From Diphasiastrum complanatum (taxonomy: Eukaryota > Streptophyta > Lycopodiopsida > Lycopodiales > Lycopodiaceae), in contig CM055100.1 in the NCBI GenBank assembly GCA_029204225.1, positions 54,619,597 through 54,683,596 of the forward strand: a stretch of DNA of 64,000 nucleotides, given 5' to 3'. Under the pieces are notes generated by a model. It was given only the letters and a program-made list of their open reading frames with translations. It was not told where the DNA came from and did not search any database. Every line of letters starts with the position of its first letter. Within the stretch, counting starts at the first letter, position 1. The translations under genes and the position numbers were made by a program. This document shows, piece after piece, positions 1 to 11,559 of the stretch.

Positions 1-739
1 ATGGTATTTAAGTCATAATTAGTGGTTTAGAGGCCTAAAACTCTAGATGGTGGATTTGCATGATGCTAGCAGTGACTCATAGGGGGAGTAGTTGATGTGG
101 CCTAGTTAGGTTGTTGAGCTATCATAGTCAGGTGTCATAATTCACTCTTAGTGGAGAAGGCTATAAAACCCTAAAACTATTAAAATGATTCAAGTTCTTT
201 GAATTTTTCATAGTCCAGTGGTGCCAAGGTCACTAAAAGGACCATCCACCAATATGTAGAAGGGCCTGGGGCTAGCTCAGGCCCCCGCCCAGGCCCTATC
301 CATTGTCCATGAAGAAATTAGGCTATTTAGATGTTGATATTCGGACCTACCTGGTAGTTGTATAGATACCCACCAAAATACCCTATAGATACCAACCAGA
401 TACCGGACGGATACAACCAATTACCTAGACTATTAATAAGCAGAGGTGTGGAATTTGTTATGTTTTAGCTAACTGGAACCTCTGCTTCTGTAATTTTTGA
501 AATTTCTAAATCCTGGATGGTGCTTGAAAGGTTAAGAAAACAGCCCAACAATGGTTTCAACAGATTTCAAGCCTAAAAAATTCTACTGAGACGAAATAGG
601 ACACGACATCTCTGCATGCAGTGATATACAGATAATCGGTTTACTATTCAGTGGCTTCGAAATGATTTCTGCAGAAAATATAACTATCCGTGCTTTGCCT
701 TCATTGCCAAAAATATAAAACAAATACCTGGAATTAGTG
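1..739. other. No recognisable gene; possible intron or downstream part of the minus-strand gene
   Basis: No long open frame or retrotransposon motif is visible. If the exon at 794-1024 is real, this stretch should hold its first intron and perhaps later exons. No acceptor/exon pair stands out. Confidence 0.3.
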
Positions 740-793
740 TCATTCCCAGCTGATAGATCCTAATCCCATGCTTGATCTTGAGTGTGAGATTAC

Positions 794-1024
794 CTCGAGC
801 TCTTTATGAAGGTTAGCGAGTTGAGTATCCTTGTCTTCAAGCAAAGCTTTTGACGCCCTTCGATCCCTCACATTTTGGAAACCTATGACTCCAACCAGAG
901 CAAGTGCAACAATCAGCATTGCAACATAAGGAGAACTTCTTGAGCGTTGGGGCGGCATCATTCCGCTCGCTCTCTCACCGAGGGCTGTTCTCCTATTGCT
1001 TTGAAGCAGCCAGCCTTTGCACAC
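794..1024 (-). CDS. First coding exon of a small membrane-anchored coiled-coil protein (function unknown)
   Basis: An open frame starts at the ATG at 1024-1022. An in-frame Met-Met about 20 residues further in, followed by PPQRSRSSPY, is an equally good start. The product has a short basic N-terminus, one hydrophobic segment (about residues 33-49, YVAMLIVALALVGVIGF) and then a charged heptad-like stretch (KALLEDKDTQLANLHKELE). This is the plan of a type II single-pass membrane protein with a lumenal or extracellular coiled coil. The frame meets a consensus donor, GAG|GTAATC, at 793 on the minus strand, so I end the exon there; reading through adds only about 20 unconvincing residues. Later exons would lie to the left; I could not identify any in 1-740. 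I do not recognise the family. The gene may be truncated by the window edge. Confidence 0.5.
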
Positions 1025-1619
1025 AAAATGGCTTCAAAAATAACAAAAAGTGGGTGTTTGTGATCTGAAAACTCCCCCCTTTTTATGTGGGTTGATGAGC
1101 CCCACAAAAAGGAGAAGAAACAATGATGGAAAAACCCAAATAAAAAAGGACACACAAGACAAGACAGTGGACTCCTCTTGCTTTTGGGTGCGGATGGTAA
1201 TTTGTATGTCGATTTAGGCATCAAAGCATGTGCATGATATAGGGGTACCATACAAGTCAATTCCTTGATAGCTACATCATAGCTCACCATGGCATCTTCT
1301 CACACCGGGTGAATTGATGTATCCTGTTTCAGTTGGGCTCATCCACCCATGTTTCAGTTGGGCTCATCCACCCAAGTTTGATTCTTCATGATCCCGCATG
1401 GGTAAGAGAATCTTTTTTCATGAACAATTTCTTTTTTCCAAGGTTTTTTCTTTGGGTTTCAATTGTAGTTCCAATTCAAGTTGGAGTTGGTGATGGAGAA
1501 AGAGAGAGAGATATCCACTTGGTAGGGATACATATCATATTATTCACTCCCCCATGAGAGCTTCTTTACATGGTTGCTAATAAGGGAGAGCCATTTTTAG
1601 TTCCCTCAATTCTTTCATT

Positions 1620-1644
1620 GGAGAGAGAGAGAGAGAGAGAGAGA
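1620..1644. repeat. (GA)n microsatellite
   Basis: About 12 uninterrupted GA dinucleotides in an otherwise non-coding stretch. Confidence 0.9.
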
Positions 1645-1889
1645 TTCTTACACTTGATCTTTACTTGGGAATTAGGAAGGGACACCTAGGCTACCAACTT
1701 GGCTTTAACTTGTACATACGATGTGATTGAGCGTTGTAAATATGGTACATAACGATGAATGCTAATACAAATATTGTACTGAATAATGTGCATGCAAATC
1801 AACATCACTGCTATGAAGAACCATTCAAGGCAAGATTTGACTCTCTAATTGAAATGTAGGCTCCAAAGATGTCAACGAAGCAACAAGAA

Positions 1890-2900
1890 ATATTCGAGCG
1901 ACATGAGGAACTTTTCAGTTGCCCAGCTCTTCCCATTGTCCTTGTCTTTTAGAACATGTGAAGGGATATCAAGAATCTTTGAAAGTCATAAGAAAAAATG
2001 ACATAGAAGGCCTCAAATTGATAGTGAACCAAACCAAAGCTTGAAACCCCAAGTAGATAAGATGTATAACGATGTAAATGACTATGTTTCAACATATCCA
2101 TGTTTTGCTCTCCATTGTAGCAGAGTGGGAGTTAAGTTATCTACAAGCACCGAAGGTGGGGTGAGGTGGGGTGGGGTGGGGTGCGGTGGGGGGGTGCACA
2201 AGCTTTGGCTTGCCAAGTCCCCAGTAGCACTATAGTACTTCCAACAAGCTACATCCTCACGTAATGTAGTGAGGAGGCTAAAGGGATTGCACGCTTCAAT
2301 GTTTTGCAAACTTAACGTTTAAAACAAAGACTTTATGTAAAATAGATTTTTTTTTTTTCTAGATAAGGCTAAATTAATACTTTTAATTGACTTGAAACTT
2401 GCTTGCTATGAACGTGGTAGTCTTGCTATACATAGTCTAAAAAGTATTAAAATATCATGGGTTTGAGCATAAACCTAGCCCAAAAGCACAAGGCTATAAA
2501 AATGTCAATAAGGAAGAAGTGATATTTGAGCTTGCATCCCTCTTACCAAACTCATCCCATTGTCCTTGACTTTTAGAACCTTTCACGAGAAGATACATCA
2601 AGAATCTTCGAAAGTCATGGTGGAAAAATGAAATAGAAGGCCTCACAATAAGAGCTAGCCACACACAAAAACCAAAGCTTGAAACTCATTTGGAGAGCAT
2701 GTTTATCATTTTATACGACTATGTTTAAAATATCCAATTAGTGTTTTCCATCATACCAAAGTTGAATAACATCGAGAGATTTAATTACAAGGTGCATGGA
2801 TTTGGGAGGCTTTGCATGCAAAGTAGAATTGTCCTAGTGAGAGGCCGAAAAGGATCTCACCCTTCAACCTTTTGCAAACCTGAGTTTAGAAACATAGACT
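1890..2900. repeat. Imperfect direct duplication (about 1890-2320 and 2525-2900)
   Basis: Two blocks share the same order of short matches: a CCCATTGTCCTTG / TTTTAGAAC segment, ATCAAGAATCTT followed by GAAAGTCAT, ATAGAAGGCCTCA, ACCAAAGCTTGAAAC and GACTATGTTT. The offset is about 630-650 bp. Divergence is high and there are indels, so the duplication is old. No coding frame survives in either copy. I do not know the source sequence. Confidence 0.6.
2155..2197 (+). repeat. G-run tract with G-quadruplex potential
   Basis: Successive GGGG runs separated by one or two bases (GGGGTGGGGTGGGGTG), ending in a run of seven G. At least four G4 runs lie within about 40 bp on the plus strand, which meets the usual pattern for an intramolecular quadruplex. 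There is no gene next to it. Confidence 0.6.
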
Positions 2901-2990
2901 TCAACTAGCATAATGGCTTCAAGTAAACAAGGGGAGGGAAGGCAATGTGGGTGAAGGATACTCTCCTAGCCATCAAAAAAAAGTGTGAGG

Positions 2991-3267
2991 AGCCCCCAAA
3001 AGATTGGTACGTTAAGGGGACACACCACATTTTTTAGCATCTTATAATCAATGTGTTTTAACTTCAAGAATTCCAAAAGGCATCTTCATTTTTGTAATAT
3101 GAGTTATATAATGATTTCATCTTTGTATTATATTATTGGGCCATGTTGACATACAAACTCAAAAAACAAAAATATCTATACGAGGGACCCTTTCTAAGTT
3201 TAGACTTTTTCTAAATGAGATGTTGAACAAGATGTGGTGTCCCCTCCTACCAATCTTTTGAGTGCTC
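2991..3267. mobile_element. MITE-like element with long terminal inverted repeats
   Basis: The left arm (about 2991-3036) reads AGCCCCCAAAAGATTGGTA and then GGGGACACACCACAT. The right arm (about 3226-3267) is its approximate reverse complement, ATGTGGTGTCCCC followed by TACCAATCTTTTGAGTGCT. The interior is about 200 bp of AT-rich DNA with no ORF, the usual form of a miniature inverted-repeat element. I see no convincing TSD, so the superfamily cannot be assigned. Confidence 0.5.
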
Positions 3268-3278
3268 AACCATACATT

Positions 3279-3425
3279 TGTTGGGAGTCTAAGTGAATGG
3301 AATGAGACCTTAGTATTAGCTTATGAGGCCCAAGGGTCAAGTTTTCTAACATGGTATCAAAGCCAACCCTTTTGCATGAAGTGAGAGTTTGTCACTATAT
3401 GGTGCTCACTCAAGGGGAGTGTTGG
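3279..3425 (+). mobile_element. TRIM-like LTR end, primer-binding site and polypurine tract (candidate)
   Basis: A segment beginning TGTTGGG at 3279 ends in TAACA at 3351 and is followed by TGGTATCAAAGCC (3352-3364), a near-perfect initiator-Met tRNA primer-binding site. Only about 47 bp further on is a purine tract, AAGGGGAG (3412-3419), followed at once by TGTTGGAGG, the typical start of a Copia-type LTR. PBS and PPT this close together are the hallmark of TRIM elements. The two putative LTR sequences are not clearly alike, so this may be a degenerate or rearranged copy. Confidence 0.4.
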
Positions 3426-5221
3426 AGGTGTGGTAGTGCATTTGCCATGTGGAGGCATAAGGTTTGATAAGCAAGAGGGGCAACTTGCAAGTAGCTTATT
3501 GCTTCACTTCATTTTCCCATAGAGCAATAAGTTGTCAAAGATTATCTTCTTATAATTATGAACCATAGTGGCTAGCTAGTGGTTTAATTAAGCAACTTGA
3601 GTCAAAACGTGATAAATCTCAGACAAAACTTGATCTTGGTTTTCAAATTGATATTCATCAACTGGTCCATTGGTGTCTTGCTAATATTGAAATAGAAAAC
3701 ATGCTAGCTAAATAATGGTTGGGTTAAGCAACTCATATTCAGTTGTGAGTAACAATGAGTAGGTGCAAATAGATTTAATTCATGATCCAATAGTTTAGAA
3801 TTGGAGTTTGACATTCAATATCAGTGCAATATGCCAAATTACTCTAAGTGATGCCTTAAGCTAGATTGGAGAGGTTAGCTGAAATCCAATTTGATTTCTA
3901 TCTTTGCATTCAAAATTTTGGTCAAAAACTGTTGGGATTCCAGATTGTTTTTGGCAAGAATTCCTAAAAAAATTCTAGAATTAGAGAGGACCTTGGAGCG
4001 GAAGACTTTCTATTATGTTTAAAAGGATATTTGTAGATAGAGAAGATATTAGAGCCAAATACTACATGAATGTCATGATACCCCTAGTGTGTGACACTCT
4101 GGCATACAAAAAACTCTTGACCTTGTTATTGGCCAAAAACGAAGGGTCGTGTGGAGGCATATATTTAAAGATGTTGATAACACCTCAATAAATGAAGATA
4201 AAAGACTCAAAATAGTCAGTGCATTACATTCACTATAAATTTCAATGCATGAAAAAGAAATTATTATACCAAGCCTAGACTCCTACAAATATAGCCAAAT
4301 GCATAAAATCTAGTATATATCTCCTTTGATGGTAGATGCCACTCCATCAATGCCAATTCCCATAGTTGGCCCTGCTATATCACCATATATGTATTCTAGG
4401 TGAATACATTAAGAGGTCATTGCTATCAAAGTCGTATTAGTATATCTTGTGCAAAACACTCTCAAATATATTTTTTCTTATCACGCCCAAGTGTGTGAAT
4501 TTCCATGTTACATCCCCAAAAGATGTATTCACATCCACAAGAACTAGCTCATAAAGTCTCAAACTTTGCCCATCTTGTGTTTGTAGTGTATATTGTTGGA
4601 TTTATCAGAATAATTGATCTTTAATCTACATCCATTCATCTATCCAGTTCTACAATTTTACTCATGTTTTTACACAATTTGTAGAACTACACAAGAATGT
4701 CTAAGAGTCAGGTTCGACATCGACAAAGAGTATCGAAAATGTTTGAACTATCGAATGTTAACAAAACTTCTTTCCACTTGTTTTGAAGCTAACGACTTGC
4801 TATAATGGTTTTTGCAAGTAGTTTCTAGAGGCCCGGAGTCATGAAACCATTAGAGGAGTTTTAAACTCCAAAAAGACCCTTTAAAAATTCGTGCAAGATG
4901 AAGTTTATATTATTAAAATATTATAACACTAATACTTTTGACTTGCCATAACTTTTTAATCGTACATCAGAAGTTTGTCATCTAACATATCATTGAAAGC
5001 CCTTGTTAAGCGCTTTCCAATGCACCAAACTTTGCTAAATTCGAACGTACCACTAAAAAGTTATGCCATTTTTAGTGTGGAATCAAAATGTGGACTCAAA
5101 AAGTTACGTTACGTAGATTTCAAATTTGAGTGTTTTGATTGGTCCATGTGTAAGAAAAAATTGAGAAAAAATATAAAAAAGAATCTTTACAAAGGGTCTT
5201 TTTTGGATTTAGAACTCCTCT
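3426..5221. other. Non-coding, AT-rich, no feature recognised
   Basis: Only short open frames without homology that I recognise. A possible second LTR may extend from 3420 but I cannot find its end. Confidence 0.4.
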
Positions 5222-7300
5222 AATGTGGGTGTGCTCTGCATGGACATAAGGCATTGATTGAGCAGTTGCCTTTACCCTTTCTTCCAAGGTGGCGATATGT
5301 TGTTTGAGAGCCTCGACAGAAGCAGTATAGGCTTGGTGCATTTTGGAGTGCTGCTCTGTCGTGGCTTTTAGCTTTTGCGCCAGCACTTGATAGGCCACCA
5401 CCGGAATTGGAGTTCCCTCGAGAATAGCTGGTTGTGCGAAATCATTGAAATCCACCAATTCCAACTGTTCCTTCATAGTGGAACGTGCTACTTGTGCATC
5501 TGCTAAGGCCTTGTCCCGTTTTGTTGTAAGGTTGTCGATGATAGTTTGCATGTTGGAGATCTTCAATTGGAGTTGGCTCTGGAGGTGGCTGAGCATTTGT
5601 TGTTGTTGTTGATTATACGCATTGAGATTCTAAATATATTGCTGTTGTTGCTTGTTTTCCACCTCCAAGCTTGTCTTTTCTTTCTGAAGATCTGCCCTGG
5701 TGCCATCATCAAATTGCCTCATGGTATACTGACCCCCTAAAGTGCCGAAGAGGTTGTACTAGAGCTCATTCACCAACCAAACCACTTTTTGGGTCGTGAG
5801 GAGTAATTGCTCCCAAGGGCCAATGTCGGGGAGTGTGCGCGTATAATTAGGATATGGCATGGGGTTGAATGGCATAAAATCTAGAATGGGGGGGAGGTTG
5901 GAGTGTGAGAAAATACAAGGAGAGGTGATTGTGGATGAGAGGAGGTGATTGTGGTATAATGGGAGGTGATTGAATGCATGTCGGAGACATGTGGAGTGGA
6001 TTAGTGGTGATGGTGGTGGATGTGGGTTGTGTTAGTAGCTGTAATGCAAAGTCGTCTACATTGACCGCAAAGTCAAGAAGGGTGGAAGAATGTACAGATG
6101 AGGGCTTTCGGAGGACTGTGGAGTCAAAGCCCGTGTTAAGTGTGATGGGGCAAGGGAGATAAGAACGTGAACGGAGAAGAGAGAAGGAATATTGCGGCAC
6201 AGCTCTCTCCTTCTAATCAGCTGCTAAATGCAAAAATAGTCTAATAGACAGCTTATGCTGAATGTAATCATAGCTTTAAGTGTTCTTACTATCCAACAGG
6301 ATCTTAAAAATTATACTCTAAAATAAGAGTACAGTCCACCAAAGAGATTAGAGATGGCTTGTATGTGTGGTACTACTGAAATCAGATTTAATCATGAAGT
6401 ATAGTTCTGAAATAAATGGAAGAGCAGTATGATATCACGAGTTCCTCAGGCATCAAAGACGGCCATCGTTTGACTAGAAACTGAGGAGTCGTAGACGTCC
6501 GTGTTCTGATCAGAGTGAGTAAACAAGCGCAATCAAACAACAATGAAAGTGCATTCAATCACAACACCATTGGAAAACTGTACATATGGGCTTAATTTCC
6601 AACAAAGTGTGAGTGAGGGGGTGGATGTGGTAGTAAATGGTGGGGGTAGTGGTGGAAGAGATGTTGTGGTAGTAGGTAAGGAAACTGGAATTGTGGAAGT
6701 TGTTGGAGTGGACAAAACCACGCCTACTGAACCAGAACCTGAAGCGCCTGCATCCAACGAGTTGCCTGCTACTGCTACGGCTTGTCGACGTTGTTGGGCC
6801 TATTGGACTAAGGCCTCCTACTGTGCTAGAACCTCCTTTGGGACTTGAGAGGATTTCAAGCTCCCGCCGAATTCAACATACTCTGTCCCTATATCACCGG
6901 ATAAGATATTAGGGGAGATGGTGTCGTCCGTGCTGATTGCCTTATCCTTATGCTTCTTTGTTGGTGGTGCGGGTGAAATAGGTTCTGGTGGTAGTTGTGG
7001 GGTAGCACGCTTTCTGGTGCTAGGATAGAGGTCGTCGAGCTCTCTGATAGTCGCGGACGCTCAATGTCCAAGCTGTTTTGCAACCAACATGTGGAGGAGA
7101 TATCCACATTTGGTGGTGGGTCTTCTAGATTTTAGGGCCCTGCATAATTTGTTCGACACTTTCTCAGCCCACTTGTAGTTGTGAGTGGGGTCATCCATGG
7201 TGAGGGTTGATAAAAATAGATCGCTAGGTGAAATGCGATCCATTTTGACGGTGTGGACCTCGACCATGGCCACGAGGATTTTTGATGTTGCCCTGAGTTT
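5222..7300 (-). pseudogene. Broken 'ORF3'-type coiled-coil protein remnant of an LTR retrotransposon
   Basis: Read right to left, decayed frames give a globular part near 7270-7060 (contains KWAEKVSNKLCRALKSRR), a Pro/Ser/Thr/Val-rich linker (about 7060-6530), a less clear stretch, and then a readable coiled-coil part from about 5890 to 5222. That part starts PWEQLLLTTQKVVWLVNEL, has a Gln cluster (QQQQ) and continues through long heptad-like segments (LQSQLQLKISNMQTIIDNL; ALKQHIATLEERVKATAQS). The order domain - low-complexity linker - coiled coil is the same as in the third ORF of the Gypsy at 21.3-23.1 kb, so I infer an ORF3 homologue. Several stops and frameshifts interrupt it. A Copia 3' LTR lies immediately upstream (7307). 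Confidence 0.45.
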
Positions 7301-7306
7301 TGGATC

Positions 7307-7600
7307 TGTGATGAGACGAATAACGACTTAGAATATGCTTTGCACAAGAACACAGATCATGCTACACAGTAACACAGAGAGAAAATCACTCTCCTCAGCA
7401 AGCTCACATAGCAACTGTATTTCTCAAAATGAAATTACACTGTACATATAGTTTTTCACTCAGGCAACCCATGCATGACCCAAGTTGTCGTTGGCGGGAC
7501 GCGTGTCCCGTCGACTTGCCTCGTGGTGAGGCCAACTGATCCTTATCCACTGATAGGACCCACAGTACAGTAACACAGTGATTCTAACTTTAATTCTAAC
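7307..7600 (-). repeat. Copia-1 3' LTR
   Basis: It lies directly 3' of the polypurine tract AAGGGAGAGAG and ends in ATCACA at 7307. It contains a TATA-like ACTATATGTA and a transcribed-looking 3' half. The 5' edge is approximate because the expected TG start is not clear (TTAGAATTAAAG). Confidence 0.6.
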
Positions 7601-7626
7601 TCTCTCCCTTAAAGTAGAGTCACTTT

Positions 7627-9217
7627 TTATACAGTCATATACATAGCTTTAAAGTCAACAAACTTTAATACAGAAAGTTTTGATCTAAACTTATCAAACT
7701 TTTCTCCAGTAAGTGGCTTAGTGAAAATATCAGCTAGTTGTTCTTCTGTGCTACAACGAACAACATGAATTTCACGACTTAGCAACCTTTCACGTATGAA
7801 GTGGTATTGGATCTCAATGTGTTTAGTTCTCGCATGGAACACTGGATTCTTTGCTAGCTGAATGCCACTCTGACTGTCGCTATGTAAATTTGTGGGATTT
7901 TTTTTCTTTATGCCAATCTCTTCCAAGATTTGTCTCAACCATATATTGTGCAGCAATACACATTGCCTTATACTCTGCTTCTGTGGTGGAAAGAGCAATT
8001 GTACTTTGCTTCTTACTAGACCAGGAAAAGCAATTACCATAAAACTGGAATATATATCCTGTGGTGGATCTATGATCATCATAGTCACCTCCCCAGTCCG
8101 CATCCACATAGCCACACAACTCAGGTAAACCATCATGCTTCTTGTAAATCAAGCCATACTCTGATGTGCCTTTCACATAACGCAAAATGCGTTTAGATGC
8201 TTTCTAATGCGTTTCCGTAGGTGCTGCCATAAACTGACTTACAATGCCAACATCATAGTATATATCTGGTCTAGTTGTGATAAGCTAAATCAAGCTCCCT
8301 ACTAACTGTCTATATAGCATAGCATCAAATGACTGTGATTCATCAAGCTTAGAAAGCTTTTTACCTGGTTCAATAGGAGTGTTTACTGGTTTGCAATCCT
8401 ACAACCTAAACCTGTGCAGCAACTCTTTGACATATTTCACCTGTGTTAAACCCACTTCATGTCCTTTTTGCCACACTTCTACTCCAAGGTAGTAATGCAT
8501 CAGGCTGAGATCTGTCATCTCAAATTGTTTCATGAGGTCTTTCTTGATTATTTTCCGTAATAATCAAGTTATCAACATAAAGAGCAATCAAAGAAACCAT
8601 ACCATCAAAGCATAATACATATAGATTTGGATCAGAATGTGTTCTCACCATCCCCTTTGAACGAAAGTAGGCATCAATCCTGCTATACCACGCACGTGGT
8701 GCTTGTTTAAGACCATAAAGCGCTTTCTTCAAGCGACATACTTTATTTTCCTGTCCTTTTGTTACAAAGCCTTCAGGTTGATCCATGAACACTTCTTCTT
8801 CTAACTCACCATTTAGAAAAGCAGATTTCACATCCATCTGATGCAAAGGCCAACCAAAATGTGAAGCTCAAGCAATAAGTAGACGTAGAGTATTCCACTT
8901 ACACACCGGCGCAAAGGTCTCCTCATAGTCAATGCCTTTATTTTGTGCGTACCCTTTGATTACCAATCTTGCTTTGTGCTTTGCTATGTTTCCATCTGCA
9001 TGGTACTTAGTTCTATATACCCATTTGCAACCAATGGGTTTCTTGCCAACTGGTGGTTCTACTAAGTCCCGTGTGCTATGCTTAGCAATTGACTCCATCT
9101 CCTCTCCCATGGCTTTGATCCAAATGTCATCATCCTTCGCTTCACCATAAGTCGAAGGTTCTTTGCTTTGAATAATGCTGGATAACAGAGCATAATTTGC
9201 TTCATACCTTTCAGGTA
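7627..9217 (-). pseudogene. Copia-1 reverse transcriptase and RNase H (3' half of pol)
   Basis: RT motifs in order are [56 protein letters not shown] and [13 protein letters not shown]. The catalytic box reads LYVDNLIIT, so the second Asp of the YVDD motif is Asn and the polymerase is probably dead. RNase H follows (YVDADWGGDYDDHRSTTGY; STTEAEYKA; IFTKPL near the end). At least three in-frame stops and one frameshift (about 7890-8130) are present. The stop after AMYMTV (about 7627) is the natural pol end, just ahead of the PPT. Confidence 0.85.
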
Positions 9218-9222
9218 GTATC

Positions 9223-9877
9223 TGTGAGAAATACAGATCCTAAGTGGATCTAAACTCCAAGATCATTGGCTTGAATGCTTGCACTCCAAACTACATAAGC
9301 TAGGAATTGGCAACACATTCTATGCTACCTAGAATGCAAAGAACTTGATCAAAAAGCATTTATCACAAATGGAAACTTCCATAAACATCAAGTGCGGCCC
9401 AAAATAGCATTATACAGTCCATAATACATCAGCCTACCACTTTTGGAAAGCACCTAAGATCATACACAATAGCTTGAAGACAATACACACAACAATGCTC
9501 TCAATGGAGGAAGAAACAATGACAATGATCTATTGATCTCAATGAAGCATACAAAAGGTTTCTCCAACCTGTTCTCCACGACTTCCCTACTATTTATGGA
9601 TGAGGAAGATGACTCTCTCTCCTCTCTCTAGAAGGTACTTGACCCTAGATATTCCCTATATAGGAAAAATAGCTAAAAATGGCTTATATGACCAAAATAC
9701 ATCAAAATGGTCTCATTTTGAAGGGTATGAAGTTTGACACTTCATCATACTGAAAAAATACAGTAAATAAAAACATTGTGGCCTGGTTCACACGTGTGAA
9801 ACTCCAGAACCAAAACTATTTACAATTTTAGCCAATTTAGGCCTCAAACTAGCTAGGAAATGTTGACAATTTTCACA
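9223..9877 (-). mobile_element. Solo LTR inserted in Copia-1 pol, with 5-bp TSD GTATC
   Basis: A 655-bp non-coding block begins TGTGAGAAAT and ends AATTTTCACA (TG..CA). It is flanked on both sides by GTATC (9218-9222 and 9878-9882). The Copia-1 frame reads sensibly up to one flank (RRSTRE) and resumes on the other (ERYEANYALLSS), so the insertion is precise. A CCTATATAGGG box near 9650 followed by a GA-rich stretch fits a minus-strand orientation. No PBS, PPT or coding sequence remains, as expected after recombination between two LTRs. Confidence 0.9.
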
Positions 9878-9882
9878 GTATC

Positions 9883-11558
9883 TTCTCTCTTGTTGATCTT
9901 CGTAGCTCTCCCTAGTTAGATGATCCTGGAAAGTCATCTATATTGCGGCTCTCCATCAATCTCTCAAACCACTTAGGGAGCTTTCTGTCAGGTGATTGGC
10001 TTCCTGGTGAAAATGTATCCCACGGTACATCCTTCTCCTTGCGTTTGTCACCTGCAATTTCAATCCTTCTTGCACCAAAAGGTTTTTCCCTACCTCTCCA
10101 ACCTGTTTCATGAGGTTGAGTAGTAGTATCTTGAGATGTATCCTCATGTTCATCACTCGGAAGGTCAATGAATGGATCATCATCAGGTGGTATCCTCACT
10201 ATACCATTTTTCCTACTGGATGTGTCTATCTTCTCAGCATCTTCATCTTCATACATCTTGGATTCATCAAAGATAACATCTCGGCTTATATGGATTTTGT
10301 TTTCGACTGGATCAAAACATCTATAGCCCTTCACGCGATCATCATATCCTAGGAATATGCACTTGATAGCTTTTACATCAAGTTTACGTCTTTCTTCCTT
10401 AGGAATATGTACAAAGGCCTTACATCCAAAGATTCACAAGTGGTTCACCTTTGGCTTCTTCTTTGTGAATGCTTCCTCAGGTGTAATTTTTGGTATGGCA
10501 ATGGTAGGACTTCTATTTTGAAGATAGACTGCCGTGCTACATGCTTCTGACCAAAAATCTTCTGGTAATTTCATCTCAGCTAGCATAGATCTAGCACTTT
10601 TCACAATCGTACAATTTTTGTGCTCAACTACACCATTGAGAGCAGGAGTATGAGCTTGCATAACTTGTCTTTTAAACTCACATTGATCACAGAGATCATT
10701 GAAGTCATTAGACTTATACTCACCTCCACTATCTAATCTTAGGACTTTGATCTTCTTACCTGTCTGATTTTTGACCAAGTTTTTGAGGTTCTTGAAGTTA
10801 TCAAAAGCATCTGATTTCTTCTTCAAGAAGTAGATCCACGTCTTACGTGACATATCATCAATAAAGGTCATGAAATAGAAGGCTTTTCCTAAGGACATGG
10901 TCCTCATGGGCCCGCATAAATCTGTGTGGATTAAATCTAGGATGTTCTTTGCTCTTGCAACACCCCCTTTATTGAACTTCTCTCGATGCTGCTTCCCATA
11001 TATACAAGATTCGCACATCGATTTCAAGTGATCTTCTATTGTAGGCAATCCTATTACCATCTCCAATTTTCTCATCAAACTGAGGCTTCCCAAGTTCAAG
11101 TGACCAAGCCTCTTGTGCCACAACTCAGTTTGCGAAGAAACGGATGATACAAGTCCATGTTGCCCCTTGATTGTAGCATTCAACCTGTACAATTTTGTAT
11201 TGGGCTCTCTTACTCCATTCACAATAACTTTGAACTTTTGGTTTGCATCCTTCACAAAGCAACGATCATGGGCGAATTCTACTTTCAACTTTTGATCAGT
11301 AATGACTCCAATAGAAAGTAGATTTTTCTTCAAACCTGGTACGTAAAGTACCTCCCTGATCATCCTGCTTTTGCCATCAGGCAGTTGGATTGAAACTGTG
11401 CCTATCCCCTTGATCATGCACATTTCACCATCTGCTTGTGAAATAGATGTCCCATTATCCAATGCCTTCAAACTATTGAACCAGTTCTTGTTACCTGTCA
11501 TGTGTCTTGTGGCTCCTAAGTCAATATACCATGCTTGATCATCTTGATTAGATGACAA
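9883..11558 (-). pseudogene. Copia-1 protease and integrase (5' half of pol)
   Basis: The protease signature reads WYIDLGATRHMT, so the canonical D-S/T-G is D-L-G. A GAG-pre-integrase zinc motif follows (HKRLGHLNLGSL ... MCESCIYGKQ). The integrase core has D (HTDLCGPM), D (LRLDSGGEYKS) and E (NGVVEHKN, where NGVAERKN is usual). The C-terminal part, containing GYRCFDPVENKIHISRDVIF, continues past an in-frame stop at about 10434 to 9883, where the solo LTR interrupts. The core frame is open for 374 codons, the least damaged part of this element. Confidence 0.85.
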
Positions 11559-11559
11559 T

